A stretch of 64,000 bases of DNA, from assembly GCF_019801145.1 (NCBI RefSeq), contig NZ_JAHVJQ010000001.1, forward strand, positions 248,001 to 312,000, read 5' to 3'. The DNA is from Leisingera aquaemixtae. GTDB taxonomy: Bacteria > Pseudomonadota > Alphaproteobacteria > Rhodobacterales > Rhodobacteraceae. Below the pieces are notes generated by a model. The model made no database searches. It had not been told where the DNA came from and saw only the letters and a program-made list of their open reading frames with translations. The position numbers and the translations under genes were made by a program. Positions 18,149 through 26,770 of this stretch are shown here, in pieces (position 1 is the first letter of the stretch; every line of letters begins with the position of its first letter).

Positions 18149-18813
18149 GATCGTCCAAATCACGTTCACGCTCCAAGTCGAACCGGAACCGCCCGAACGG
18201 CGCCAATGTGGTCAACCGGGTGTTCGACAGCTCCGGCCCCGAAGGCAAGGTGCGCGGAACCCCGCAGCAGATCATCGACAAGTACAACCAGCTGGCCCGC
18301 GATGCGCAGCTGGGCAATGACCGCGTTGCAGCAGAGAACTTCCAGCAGCATGCAGAGCACTATCTGCGGATGCTGAACGAGGCGCAGCGCGAAATCGAGG
18401 CACGCCGCGAGGAGCAGGAACGCCAGAACCGCGAGCGCCAGGCCGAGCGCGACCGCGAGCGCGCCGAGCGGCTGGAGCGCCAGGAGCGCGAGGCGGCGGC
18501 CTCTGCGCCGGCGGACAGCGACCCGGCCAGCGCGCCGCAGCCCGAGGTGATTGATCCGCGCGGCGACAATGGCAACGGCCAGGACAGCGGGCTGGTTGAG
18601 ACGCCGGAGAGTCAGAGCGCGGCTGCACCGGAGTCCGGCGATGACGCAGCCCCGAAGAAGACCCCGGCCCGCAAACCGCGCACCCGCAAGCCTGCGGCCA
18701 AGGCAGAAGACGCGGGTGAGGGCGGCGAGGCGGCAGCGCCAAAGAAGCCCAGCCGCGCGCGGGCCAAGCCCAAGCCAAAGGCGGAGGAAGGCCCGGCGGA
18801 AGCAGCTGAATAA
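18145..18813 (+). CDS. DUF4167 domain protein
   Basis: 222 residues. The N-terminal 75 residues are the alphaproteobacterial DUF4167 domain (FDSSGPEGKVRGTPQQIIDKYNQLARDA, then ENFQQHAEHYLRMLNEAQRE). It is preceded by a basic Ser/Arg/Asn start that looks suited to nucleic-acid contact. The remainder is low complexity: a Glu/Arg coiled coil, a Pro/Ala/Asp linker and a Lys/Pro/Ala-rich tail (KKTPARKPRTRKPAAK). The biochemical role is unknown; its conserved place after prfA-prmC hints at a link to translation. A strong terminator follows. Confidence 0.9.
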   Translation: MRSSKSRSRSKSNRNRPNGANVVNRVFDSSGPEGKVRGTPQQIIDKYNQLARDAQLGNDRVAAENFQQHAEHYLRMLNEAQREIEARREEQERQNRERQAERDRERAERLERQEREAAASAPADSDPASAPQPEVIDPRGDNGNGQDSGLVETPESQSAAAPESGDDAAPKKTPARKPRTRKPAAKAEDAGEGGEAAAPKKPSRARAKPKPKAEEGPAEAAE

Positions 18814-18838
18814 GCTTTTGCCAAAAGCGCCAAAAATG

Positions 18839-18870
18839 AACCCCCGGTGCCAGCGGCCCCGGGGGTTTTT
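18839..18870 (+). terminator. Rho-independent terminator after DUF4167
   Basis: AACCCCCGG (18839-18847) pairs perfectly with CCGGGGGTT (18859-18867), followed by further T residues. Confidence 0.92.
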
Positions 18871-18912
18871 ACTGGATGAGGCCTGGAGCAGGCCGCCAGC
18901 GTACCGCGGGAC

Positions 18913-19452
18913 TTACCAGTAAACCGGGTTGTCCAGAGCCGGAACGCAGTGAGCGCGGCCGCGCAAGGGCGTCAGCTCCGCGCCCTTCAGGGATTGTGCC
19001 TGCCAGCCTTCGGGGTGGCTGAGAGGCTGGGGGGCTGCGGCCTGTGCCTCGGCGATCTGCTGGAAGCCAACCTTGCAGTAATAGGCGGGATCGCCATAGG
19101 TGACGGCGGCATCTGCGCCGTGACCGCGCATTGCGTTCAGCCCGTGCGAAATAAGTGCCTGCCCGATGCCTTGGCCCTGCCGCTGTATCTGAACGGCGAC
19201 GGGAGACAGGATGAATACTGTGCGGCTGTCCTGATCGTAGCGGAGCCGGGTGAACAGGATACTGCCTGCAAGGCTGCCGCCGTCCAGGGCTGAAAACGCA
19301 AACAGATCCCCGGCGGCAGTCGTCGCAAACATCTCCTGTACCAAGCTGGCGATGAGATCGCCTTCGCTTTTGCCCTCCGAAGCGGCAAAGACGGACCGGA
19401 AGAGACCGGTGATCTCCGGGATACGGTCTTTGTAATCTTCGGCGAACTGCAT
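18913..19452 (-). CDS. GNAT-family N-acetyltransferase (YhbS-like)
   Basis: 179 residues. Acetyl-CoA motif A reads LSPVAVQIQRQGQGIGQALISHGL, followed by VTYGDPAYYCKVGFQ, the pattern of the YhbS subgroup, whose acceptors are mostly unknown. It is the last gene of the minus-strand cluster, 94 bp after pdxJ, and may be read through from it. The C-terminus (PALDNPVYW) is normal for the subgroup. Confidence 0.9.
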   Translation of the reverse strand: MQFAEDYKDRIPEITGLFRSVFAASEGKSEGDLIASLVQEMFATTAAGDLFAFSALDGGSLAGSILFTRLRYDQDSRTVFILSPVAVQIQRQGQGIGQALISHGLNAMRGHGADAAVTYGDPAYYCKVGFQQIAEAQAAAPQPLSHPEGWQAQSLKGAELTPLRGRAHCVPALDNPVYW

Positions 19453-19546
19453 CTGCGGCCCTTTCCACGGGGATTGACTGCCAACTTCGCAGGCACAATA
19501 GCCTGCCTGCGCAGATGGCAGTCAAGGTTCCGCGCTGAAAGGGCGT

Positions 19547-20326
19547 TCAGACCTCGTGGCCCAGAACCCGCAGGTAGCGGCGGACAGCCTCGGGGAAGCC
19601 CAGCATCAGGGCGTCTGCGGTCAGGCCATGGCCGATGGAGACCTCGGCCAGATCGGGGACCGCCTGGCGCAGGCCGGGCAGGTTTTCAACCGTCAGGTCG
19701 TGGCCTGCATTCATCATCAGGCCGCTGCCCGGTTTGCCGAGCGCGCGGGCGGCGTCTGCCGTCTGGCGGATCTTGTCCAACTCACGCGCGGTTGCATCAG
19801 GATCGGTCTGGTCAGCATAGGGGCCGGTGTAGAATTCGATGCGGTCGGCGCCCGCCTGCTGTGCAAGCGCCGGGTCGCCCGGGTTGGCGTCCACGAAGTA
19901 AGAGACCCGGATGCCGGCCGCCTTGAACTCCTGGGCGATGGGCAAAAGCATGTCTCCGTCGGCGGCAAAGTCCCAGCCGTGGTCGGAGGTGGATTGCTCC
20001 GGCGTGTCAGGAACCAGCGTCACCTGATGCGGCTTGTTTTCCAGCACCAGGTCGATGAAGTGGCGGGTCGGGTAGCCCTCGATGTTGAACTCCGCCAGGG
20101 GGAATTCATCTGCGATCAGCCGGGACAGCGCCGGCAGGTCGGCAAAGCGGATGTGGCGCTCATCCGGGCGCGGATGCACGGTGATACCGTGGGCACCTGC
20201 CTGCAGGATGGCGCGGGAGATGTCGATCAGGTCCGGCCACGGCACCTCGCGCCGGTTGCGCAGATAGGCGACCGCATTGACATTCACGGACAGGAGGGTC
20301 GGGCGCGAGGCAACTGCTTGGGTCAT
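19547..20326 (-). CDS. pdxJ: Pyridoxine 5'-phosphate synthase, divergent PdxJ type
   Basis: 259 residues. PdxJ condenses 1-deoxyxylulose 5-phosphate with the PdxA product to make pyridoxine 5'-phosphate. TIM-barrel landmarks are present: GITVHPRPDERHIR, FNIEGYPT, HQVTLVPDTPEQSTSDHGWD, RIEFYTGPYAD, MNAGHDLTVENL and EVSIGHGLTADAL. The N-terminus reads LLSVNVNAVAYLRNRR where the common proteobacterial form has NIDHVATLR, so the Asp-His pair is missing; as I recall, Bacteroidetes PdxJ has this alternative form. It ends the lpt-surA-pdxA-rsmA operon, 37 nt after rsmA. It could be the sole PdxJ or a second paralogue. Confidence 0.9.
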   Translation of the reverse strand: MTQAVASRPTLLSVNVNAVAYLRNRREVPWPDLIDISRAILQAGAHGITVHPRPDERHIRFADLPALSRLIADEFPLAEFNIEGYPTRHFIDLVLENKPHQVTLVPDTPEQSTSDHGWDFAADGDMLLPIAQEFKAAGIRVSYFVDANPGDPALAQQAGADRIEFYTGPYADQTDPDATARELDKIRQTADAARALGKPGSGLMMNAGHDLTVENLPGLRQAVPDLAEVSIGHGLTADALMLGFPEAVRRYLRVLGHEV

Positions 20327-20363
20327 CTGAAACTTCAGGCTCCAACTGGGAAGGAAAAGGGGT

Positions 20364-21206
20364 TCAGGCCTGGGCCAGTTCGCGGGCCAGAGCGCAGAAG
20401 GCTTCGAGGCTGACCTGTTCGGCGCGTTCGGTGGGCGGAATGCCGGCGGCAGTCAGATGCGCCTCGATATCCGGGGAGATGCCCTTCAAGGAGGCGCGCA
20501 GCATCTTGCGGCGCTGGTTGAAGGCGGCCGCCACGACCCGCGACAGGATGGCGGCATCCGCCGGGAAGCGCGGCTCGGGCAGGGCGTCCAGATGCACGAC
20601 GGCGCTGGACACCTTGGGCGGCGGGGTGAAGGCGCCGGGGGGCAGCGACAGCACGATGCGGGCATCCGCCCGCCACTGGGCCAGGATTGCCAGGCGGCCA
20701 TAGGCCTTGGTGCCGGGCTGGGCAACAATGCGCTCGGCCACTTCGCGCTGGAACATCAGGGTGAGGCTCTGCCAGAACGGCGGCCATTCCTTGGGAGTGA
20801 GCCAGCGCACCAGCAGTTCGGTGCCCACGTTGTAGGGCAGGTTGGCGGCGATGCGGATCGGCGGGGTCAGGTGTTCCAGCGGGTCGATTTCCAGCGCGTC
20901 GCCGTTGATCACCTCAAACCGTCCCGGGTAGGCGTCTGCGATCTCCTGCAGTGCAGGCAGGCAGCGGCTGTCTTTTTCAACTGCCAGCACCCGGCGGGCG
21001 CCTTCGGCCAGCAAGCCGCGGGTCAGGCCGCCAGGGCCGGGGCCGATTTCCAGCACGTCGCAGCCGGTCAGGTCGCCGGCCTGCCGCGCGATCTTGGCAG
21101 TGAGGTTGAGGTCCAGAAGGAAGTTCTGGCCCAGCGACTTGCGCGCGGACAGCTGGTGCGTTGCGATCACTTCGCGCAAGGGGGGAAGGCTATCAATGGC
21201 GCTCAT
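20364..21206 (-). CDS. rsmA: 16S rRNA dimethyladenosine transferase RsmA (KsgA)
   Basis: 280 residues from the ATG at 21206 ([14 protein letters not shown]), which has AGGG upstream; an ATG at 21227 in the same frame lacks a ribosome site. It dimethylates two adjacent adenines in the 3' hairpin of 16S rRNA. Motifs: [19 protein letters not shown] motif [16 protein letters not shown], and catalytic [14 protein letters not shown]. The C-terminal RNA-binding helices include [14 protein letters not shown]. The operon order surA-pdxA-rsmA is the same as in enterobacteria. Confidence 0.97.
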   Translation of the reverse strand: MSAIDSLPPLREVIATHQLSARKSLGQNFLLDLNLTAKIARQAGDLTGCDVLEIGPGPGGLTRGLLAEGARRVLAVEKDSRCLPALQEIADAYPGRFEVINGDALEIDPLEHLTPPIRIAANLPYNVGTELLVRWLTPKEWPPFWQSLTLMFQREVAERIVAQPGTKAYGRLAILAQWRADARIVLSLPPGAFTPPPKVSSAVVHLDALPEPRFPADAAILSRVVAAAFNQRRKMLRASLKGISPDIEAHLTAAGIPPTERAEQVSLEAFCALARELAQA

Positions 21207-21266
21207 ATGATCTGGACCCTGGGACATGGCGCGGGCGGCGCGCCGGAATTTTCATGCCTCCGGCGG

Positions 21267-21288
21267 GGATATTTCCGGCAAGAGGAAG
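21267..21288 (+). repeat. Hairpin-associated 22-nt box, divergent copy
   Basis: GGATATTT, five variable bases and AAGAGGAAG, directly after a CCTCCGGCGGG GC-rich stretch, in the pdxA-rsmA gap. It is antisense to the operon. This is the most diverged of the four copies seen. Confidence 0.5.
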
Positions 21289-21290
21289 AA

Positions 21291-22262
21291 TCAAGTGCTG
21301 GCGGCCATGGCCTGTGCCAGCTTCAGCGCTTCGATCAGGCTGGAGGGATTGGCCTGTCCGGTGCCGGCGATGTCAAAGGCGGTGCCGTGATCGGGGGAGG
21401 TGCGGATGAAGGGCAGGCCCAGGGTCACGTTGACACCGCGGTCGAAATCCAGCGTTTTGATCGGGATCAGTGCCTGGTCGTGGTACATGCAGACCGCCGC
21501 GTCATAGCGGGCGCGGGCGGCGGCATGGAACATGGTGTCAGCCGGATGCGGACCGGTGACACTCAGCCCTTCGTCCTGCATCCCTCGGATCAGTCCGTTG
21601 ATCCAGTCAAGCTCCTCGCGTCCCATGGCGCCGCCTTCGCCGGCGTGCGGGTTGAGCCCCGCAACAGAGATGCGCGGCGCGGCGATGCCGAACTGATCCC
21701 GCAGGCCGGCGGCGGTGATCTCGATGGTTTCGCGCAGGATGTCCGGCGTCAGCGTGCCGGGAACGTCAGCCAGGGCAATATGGATGGTGGCGGGCACCAC
21801 CCGCAGCTGCTCGCTGGCCAGCATCATCACCACCCGGCTGCGGCCCGCCAGCGCGGCGAGGAATTCGGTATGGCCGGGATAGGCAAAGCCTGCGCCGTCG
21901 ATCAGCGCCTTCTTGTGAATGGGGGCGGTGCAGACGGCTGAGGCCTCGCCAGCCTGGACCAGCTTCACAGCGGTCTCAATCGATTGGATCACCCCTGCGG
22001 CGTTGGCCGGATCGGCCGTGCCCTTGGCGGAGCTGCCGCGGAAGGCTAGCGGCAGGACGGGGAAGCCGGCGGCACTTGCCGCCGGAGCCTCTGCCGGGCT
22101 GGAGATTTCCTTGAACGGCGTGTTTTCGGGCAGATGCCGCGGGTCGCCGATCCAGAAAAACGGGCAGCTGTCCCGCAAAGCTTCCCATGCCTTGACGGCG
22201 ATTTCCGGGCCGATACCTGCGGGCTCGCCGCAGCTGAGAGCAATAGGCCCGGAGCGGGTCAT
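21291..22262 (-). CDS. pdxA: 4-hydroxythreonine-4-phosphate dehydrogenase
   Basis: 323 residues. It oxidises 4-phosphohydroxy-threonine in the DXP-dependent vitamin B6 pathway, giving the substrate for PdxJ. Signature elements: ALSCGEPAGIGPEIAVKAW, TAPIHKKAL (metal/substrate), GHTEFLAAL, GLNPHAGEGGAMGREE, MYHDQALIPIK and PFIRTSPDHGTAFDIAG. Its ATG overlaps the surA stop (ATGA), so the two are coupled. pdxA and pdxJ in one operon put two consecutive B6 steps under one promoter. Confidence 0.98.
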   Translation of the reverse strand: MTRSGPIALSCGEPAGIGPEIAVKAWEALRDSCPFFWIGDPRHLPENTPFKEISSPAEAPAASAAGFPVLPLAFRGSSAKGTADPANAAGVIQSIETAVKLVQAGEASAVCTAPIHKKALIDGAGFAYPGHTEFLAALAGRSRVVMMLASEQLRVVPATIHIALADVPGTLTPDILRETIEITAAGLRDQFGIAAPRISVAGLNPHAGEGGAMGREELDWINGLIRGMQDEGLSVTGPHPADTMFHAAARARYDAAVCMYHDQALIPIKTLDFDRGVNVTLGLPFIRTSPDHGTAFDIAGTGQANPSSLIEALKLAQAMAAST

Positions 22263-23518
22263 TTGATGTCAATCCGGGCGTCGGCGCGCAGCTGCTCCAG
22301 GTAGCTGTCTGTCAGCGAGGTCAGACGCTGCGCGGTGAGAGCATTGGCCACCGTCTCGCGCGAGGCGCCCTCGCCGAGGTCGGCGGTGCGGCCGCAGAGC
22401 ATCAGCACCATCAGGGTCTGGCCGTTGTTGCGGGTCAGCATAGTGGAAGTTTCACCTGGATCCAGCTTGGCCAGTTCCAGCGCGATGTCGCGGGGGATGT
22501 CAGCGGGCGGCAGGCTTTGGATCTCCAGCACCGAGGGGTCCTGGCCCTTGGCAAGGCCGTAAAAATCCTCGCATGTGTCGACACTGTTCACCACGTTCCG
22601 GGCAGCGGCCAGGGTCTCGGATGTCCGCCCGCCGGGCAGGTAAAAGCTGGCATATTCAATTGCGGAATACTGCGGAGCTGCACCCTCGACCTCGCGCACG
22701 CCGCGCATCTGGAACAGCGCAACAGCGTTTTGCAGCGGCATCGGTTCGGAAATTTCGCCGGGCTGCAGTGCCAGCACGACTTCCTGAAGCTGCGGCGGCA
22801 GTTTGGTCAACGGCATCCAGGGCAGGCGGCCGCCCTCGTTGCGGCTGGCCGCGGCGGAGTACTGGGTCGCCGCCGTAGAAAAGCTGTCGTAGGATTTTAG
22901 CTGCGCAACCTGTTCAATCAGCTCTTCGACCTGGGCGGCGTTCTGCTCGTTGATCGGCACGATGAACTCGCTCAGCAGCACCTGAACGCTGCCGGTGCCT
23001 GCACTGCCCATGGCGCGGTCGATCTCTTCTGGTGTGGGCCTGGCGCGGGACAGGAAGCGGGCGCGGGTGAATTCGCGCCAGCCGAGCCCGACCTTGGTGA
23101 AATCGCGCAGGGTCTGAGGCGCCACCCCTTGCTGCTGCAGCGCGGTCAGGAATTCGTTCAGCGACAGGTTGGCGCGCCCGGCCAGTTCCTCCATGCCGGC
23201 GGTGATGTCTTCCTCGGACAACTGGATGCCGGCCTGTTCCATCACTTCCAGCTTGAGCCGGTCGTTGATCAGTTCCTCGCGGGCGGTTTCCAGCGGATCG
23301 CCAGGCACCCGAAGCGCAGCCTGGAAGCGGGCGCGCTGTTCCAGCTCGTAGCGGGTGATGACCTCGTCATTCACCGTGATCGCCGGGGCAAAGAGGTTCT
23401 GCGAAGCGGCGGGCAGGCCGGTCAGAGAAAGACCCGCGGCCAGCGCAACTGCAGCTGCGGATTTGAAAGCACGGGAGAGGAAGGGAGCCGGGAACCGGGT
23501 TTTCACGTCTTGCTGCAT
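22259..23518 (-). CDS. surA: SurA-like periplasmic chaperone / peptidyl-prolyl isomerase
   Basis: 419 residues with a long signal peptide (hydrophobic AAAVALAAGLSLTGLPAASQ). The SurA N-terminal chaperone domain follows (AITVNDEVITRYELEQRARF, ELINDRLKLEVMEQAGI), with one parvulin-like domain around residues 180-280 (RNEGGRLPWMPLTKLPPQLQEVVLALQPGEIS). It escorts outer-membrane proteins such as LptD. It overlaps the 3' end of lptD by 16 nt and the start of pdxA by 4 nt. One parvulin domain rather than two is usual in alphaproteobacteria. Confidence 0.93.
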   Translation of the reverse strand: MQQDVKTRFPAPFLSRAFKSAAAVALAAGLSLTGLPAASQNLFAPAITVNDEVITRYELEQRARFQAALRVPGDPLETAREELINDRLKLEVMEQAGIQLSEEDITAGMEELAGRANLSLNEFLTALQQQGVAPQTLRDFTKVGLGWREFTRARFLSRARPTPEEIDRAMGSAGTGSVQVLLSEFIVPINEQNAAQVEELIEQVAQLKSYDSFSTAATQYSAAASRNEGGRLPWMPLTKLPPQLQEVVLALQPGEISEPMPLQNAVALFQMRGVREVEGAAPQYSAIEYASFYLPGGRTSETLAAARNVVNSVDTCEDFYGLAKGQDPSVLEIQSLPPADIPRDIALELAKLDPGETSTMLTRNNGQTLMVLMLCGRTADLGEGASRETVANALTAQRLTSLTDSYLEQLRADARIDIK

Positions 23519-25683
23519 GACCGCCTGTACTGTTTGTTGCCGCTCTTCACGGAAAATCCGCTGAGGGAGATGGTAAAGCCGAAATCCGTTGTCGGCTCAA
23601 CACTTGTTGTTGAGGTATAGCGGCGGCTGACCGAAAGGTCGACCGTCACGCATTCGTTGCTGTAGGCCAGGCCCAGGCCTGCCCGGGTGGCGCGGGCGTC
23701 AGAGATATCATACCGCAGACGGGCGCGGGCCGACCAGTTGGGGTTGAGGCTGTAGCGGCCGGTGACGTAAAGCTCAGAGGTCTCTTTTTCCCGTTCCTCT
23801 GCGGGATCGGTGCCCAGCCACAGGTAGGTGCCGGACAGACCGGCCCGGTCCGTGCGCCACTCGCCGCGCAATTCGGCCTTGGAGAAATTCAGAGATCCGT
23901 TGAGCAGGCCGCGGCTGGAAATCGCCAGCCGCTCACCAAACTTGATCTGGCCGGCCATCAGGATATCCGAAGTGGTGCCGCCCAGACCGGAGCTTTTGGT
24001 GAAGCGGGGGTCGCCATCGCTGCGCAGCACCTGGCCGACGGTGGCGTAAGCCTGCCAGCCGTCAGGGGCGTAGCGTGCCCAATTGGCGCCGTAGACCAGG
24101 GTGAAGCCGTCTTCACGCGCGTCGTTTGACGGAAAGCGCGACAGCGACAGCAGGTTGCCCTGATCGAATTCAATGAAGCGGCTTTCCTCGCTGACCACAT
24201 TGCCGCCGCCTTCGTCGCGCCAGCCCAATTGCAGGATCGGCTCCAAATACTGGGTTGCACCGCTGGTTTCGCGGCGGGTCATCGGCAAACGGAAGGTGAG
24301 GGCGCCGCGCGGGGTCAGCCGGGTGACATCTTCGGTGAAAAAGGTGTCATCGTAGGCGCGGACTGCATCGCCGGCAGCGCCAAGTTCAGCTTCAGCCAGC
24401 GCGCCATAGCCAAGCTGCCAGCTGCGGCGCCAGCCGAGATCCGCAGTCAGCCGGGCCACGTCACGGCCGTTGCTGGCAGTTTCATTTCCTTCCAGGCTGG
24501 AGCTGCGGTGGTGGCCATGTCCCTGCAGCGTCAGCCGCAGTTCACCACCCGTCAGGCTGGGGAAGTAGCGTTTCTGGTAGAAGGCCTCGGCAATGCCGGA
24601 GGGGATTTCGCTCTGAATCTCGCTGTCGCGCAGGGTTTTGTAATGGGACAGCGACGTCAGGAACAGGCTGTCACGCCGGATCCGTGCCAGTTCCGCACGC
24701 GAGCGCAGGCGGTCGAGGTCTGGCAAGCCGTAGTCGGACAAGTAAGCGTCGTCGGACACCGTCTTGATGTCAAAAGTGAAACGGTAATCGCGCGGCAGAT
24801 TGAAACGGCCCTTGCCGAAGAAGTAGCCCCGGTCCTCGTTCGGATACAGGTCGTCCCGCGTATAGGCGCCTTCGAGCTCGATCCGGCCGTTGCGGAAGGC
24901 CTGGCGGTAGCGCAGATCCAATGTCCGTGTGCTGGAAGAGACATAGGGCGCCAGCGTCAGGTCCTTGTGCGGGCCGAGGGTAAAGAAGTAAGGAACCTTG
25001 ATCCCGGTGCCGAGGTTCGAGGTCGAACGCAAGGAGGGGATCAGAAAGCCGCTGGTTCGTTCCAGCGAAGGATCCGGGAGCCGGAATGCCGGGAAATAGA
25101 ACACCGGCACATCCAGCACCCGCAGCTGCGCGTTTTCAAAGTAGAGCTGGCGCTCCTGCTGGTCATGAGTGACGCGCTCGGCGCGGATCTGCCAGAGCGG
25201 CGGCCGGCCGTCCTCGCAGACATGGCAGGATGTGACTGCGGTCTTGTAGAGCTGGGTATAGCGGCCGCTGACCCGGGTCATTTGCGCGGAGGCCAGCTGC
25301 AGCTGCTGTTCAAACACCATGCGGGCGCCGGTCAGCAGACCGTTGCGCAGGCCGCTGTCCATCTCGGCGGCGTTGGCCAGAATCGTCATGTCACCGTCTT
25401 GATCGATACGGATCGGGCCCTCGATCTGAAGGGTGCCGGTTTCCTGATCAAAGGTGATTTTCTGCGCGCGCAGGCGGATGTTGCCCTGAAAGGCCTCGAC
25501 ATTGCCTTCGGCCACGAGGGTGCGGTCGGGGGTGATAAAGACTTGGTCCGCCACCAACATCGCGGGCTGCGCCGGATCGGCGGGACCGGCGGTCTGAGCC
25601 TGCGGGGCCGGAGCGGACAGCGCCAGCCAGGGCAGCACGGCAGACAGCAGCAGTGCGCGGCGCAGATTACCCGTCTTCAGCAT
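23503..25683 (-). CDS. lptD: LPS-assembly outer-membrane protein LptD
   Basis: 726 residues. A signal peptide is followed by the periplasmic OstA/LptA-like domain (MLVADQVFITPDRTLVAEGNVEAF, FDQETGTLQIEGPIRI), then a long C-terminal beta barrel with alternating aromatic/polar strands. It inserts lipopolysaccharide into the outer leaflet together with LptE. A CHVC motif (SCHVCEDGRPPLWQIRAE) supplies disulfide cysteines. It overlaps lptG by 17 nt and surA by 16 nt, a very compact operon. Confidence 0.97.
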   Translation of the reverse strand: MLKTGNLRRALLLSAVLPWLALSAPAPQAQTAGPADPAQPAMLVADQVFITPDRTLVAEGNVEAFQGNIRLRAQKITFDQETGTLQIEGPIRIDQDGDMTILANAAEMDSGLRNGLLTGARMVFEQQLQLASAQMTRVSGRYTQLYKTAVTSCHVCEDGRPPLWQIRAERVTHDQQERQLYFENAQLRVLDVPVFYFPAFRLPDPSLERTSGFLIPSLRSTSNLGTGIKVPYFFTLGPHKDLTLAPYVSSSTRTLDLRYRQAFRNGRIELEGAYTRDDLYPNEDRGYFFGKGRFNLPRDYRFTFDIKTVSDDAYLSDYGLPDLDRLRSRAELARIRRDSLFLTSLSHYKTLRDSEIQSEIPSGIAEAFYQKRYFPSLTGGELRLTLQGHGHHRSSSLEGNETASNGRDVARLTADLGWRRSWQLGYGALAEAELGAAGDAVRAYDDTFFTEDVTRLTPRGALTFRLPMTRRETSGATQYLEPILQLGWRDEGGGNVVSEESRFIEFDQGNLLSLSRFPSNDAREDGFTLVYGANWARYAPDGWQAYATVGQVLRSDGDPRFTKSSGLGGTTSDILMAGQIKFGERLAISSRGLLNGSLNFSKAELRGEWRTDRAGLSGTYLWLGTDPAEEREKETSELYVTGRYSLNPNWSARARLRYDISDARATRAGLGLAYSNECVTVDLSVSRRYTSTTSVEPTTDFGFTISLSGFSVKSGNKQYRRSCSKT

Positions 25684-26770
25684 GGAGAAGCAGTCCCAAA
25701 GTCAAAAGTATTGCAGCGGCGGGCGGGGCCCAGGCGGCCAATGCCACCGGAATTTGCCCGTTCTCGCCAAGGATTTGCGCGAAATTGCGGATGAAATAAA
25801 GCCCAAAACCCAACAGAACCGCCATGAGCACCGCCAGGCCGGTGCCGCCGAAACGGGTGTGGCGCATGGTAAAGGAGGCCCCGACCAGAACCATCGCAAT
25901 CAGGAACAGAGGCCGCGCCAGTTCCGACTGGAACCGGACCTCATAGCGTTTGGTGGTGAACCCGGCGGCAGACAGTTCGCGGATGGTGGAGGGCATGTCA
26001 TAGATCGAAATGCCGCTGGCAGATCCCAGCGTATCGCGGATGCGGTCGGTGGTCAGGGTCGTCGGCAGCCGCAGCTCCTCGTGCTGCGCGGCATTGGTTT
26101 CCGGATTGATGCCTGCTGTCAGCGGCCAGGCCTTGGCATTGGTCAGCACCCAGTTGCTGCCGTCCAGCCGGGCGCTTTCGGCAACGATGCGGCGCACCGG
26201 GCCGCCGGCGTTGGTATAGGTGTGGATCGAGAGGTCGAACAAGGTGATATCCGCCGCATCGCCGCTGTAGCCCTTGGCGTGGATGACCGATTGGCCGCGG
26301 GCCCCGCCCTGGCGCAGCCAAAGGCCTTCACCCGACAGAGACAGCGCAGAGGGGCCGCCGTTGTGATAGGTCTCGGCCAGATCTTGATAGCGGTTGGCGG
26401 TCGCCGCCGCGATCGGGTTCAGCATGGTGACCGCCAGGCCGCCGATGGCCGCTGCCACCAGCACGGGTGCCGCCAGCGCCCGGATGCCGGAGCGGCCGAT
26501 GGCGCGGGTCACCACCAGCTCGCTGCTGCGGGCCAGACCGACAAACAGAACAATGGTGCTAAGGATCATGATCAGCGGCAGAAATTCCGAAAGCGCGGCG
26601 GGCACGTTCAGCAAGGTCAGCCCGACCAGCTGCGCCAGGCTGAGGTCAACTTTCTCGAAGCGGCGGATCTGCTCATTCAGGTCGATGAGCACCACCAGAG
26701 TCATGAGCACCGCAACGATGACCAGGAACCATTGCGTGAAGCGCCGGGCGTAATAAATATCCAGTTTCAT
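25667..26770 (-). CDS. lptG: LPS export ABC permease LptG
   Basis: 367 residues from the ATG at 26770, which overlaps the lptF stop as ATGA; the frame extends further upstream only inside lptF. YjgP/YjgQ family: three N-terminal helices (WFLVIVAVLMTLVVLIDL..., LSEFLPLIMILSTIVLFVGLARSSELVVTRAIG), a periplasmic beta-jellyroll in the middle, and three C-terminal helices. With LptF and the LptB ATPase it extracts LPS from the inner membrane. LptB and LptC are not in the window. Confidence 0.96.
   Translation of the reverse strand: MKLDIYYARRFTQWFLVIVAVLMTLVVLIDLNEQIRRFEKVDLSLAQLVGLTLLNVPAALSEFLPLIMILSTIVLFVGLARSSELVVTRAIGRSGIRALAAPVLVAAAIGGLAVTMLNPIAAATANRYQDLAETYHNGGPSALSLSGEGLWLRQGGARGQSVIHAKGYSGDAADITLFDLSIHTYTNAGGPVRRIVAESARLDGSNWVLTNAKAWPLTAGINPETNAAQHEELRLPTTLTTDRIRDTLGSASGISIYDMPSTIRELSAAGFTTKRYEVRFQSELARPLFLIAMVLVGASFTMRHTRFGGTGLAVLMAVLLGFGLYFIRNFAQILGENGQIPVALAAWAPPAAAILLTLGLLLHAEDG

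Noticed and set aside
20457-21941. A 494-codon plus-strand frame antisense to rsmA and pdxA
   Set aside because: It crosses two well-conserved genes and an intergenic gap, with shadow-like composition and no start site.
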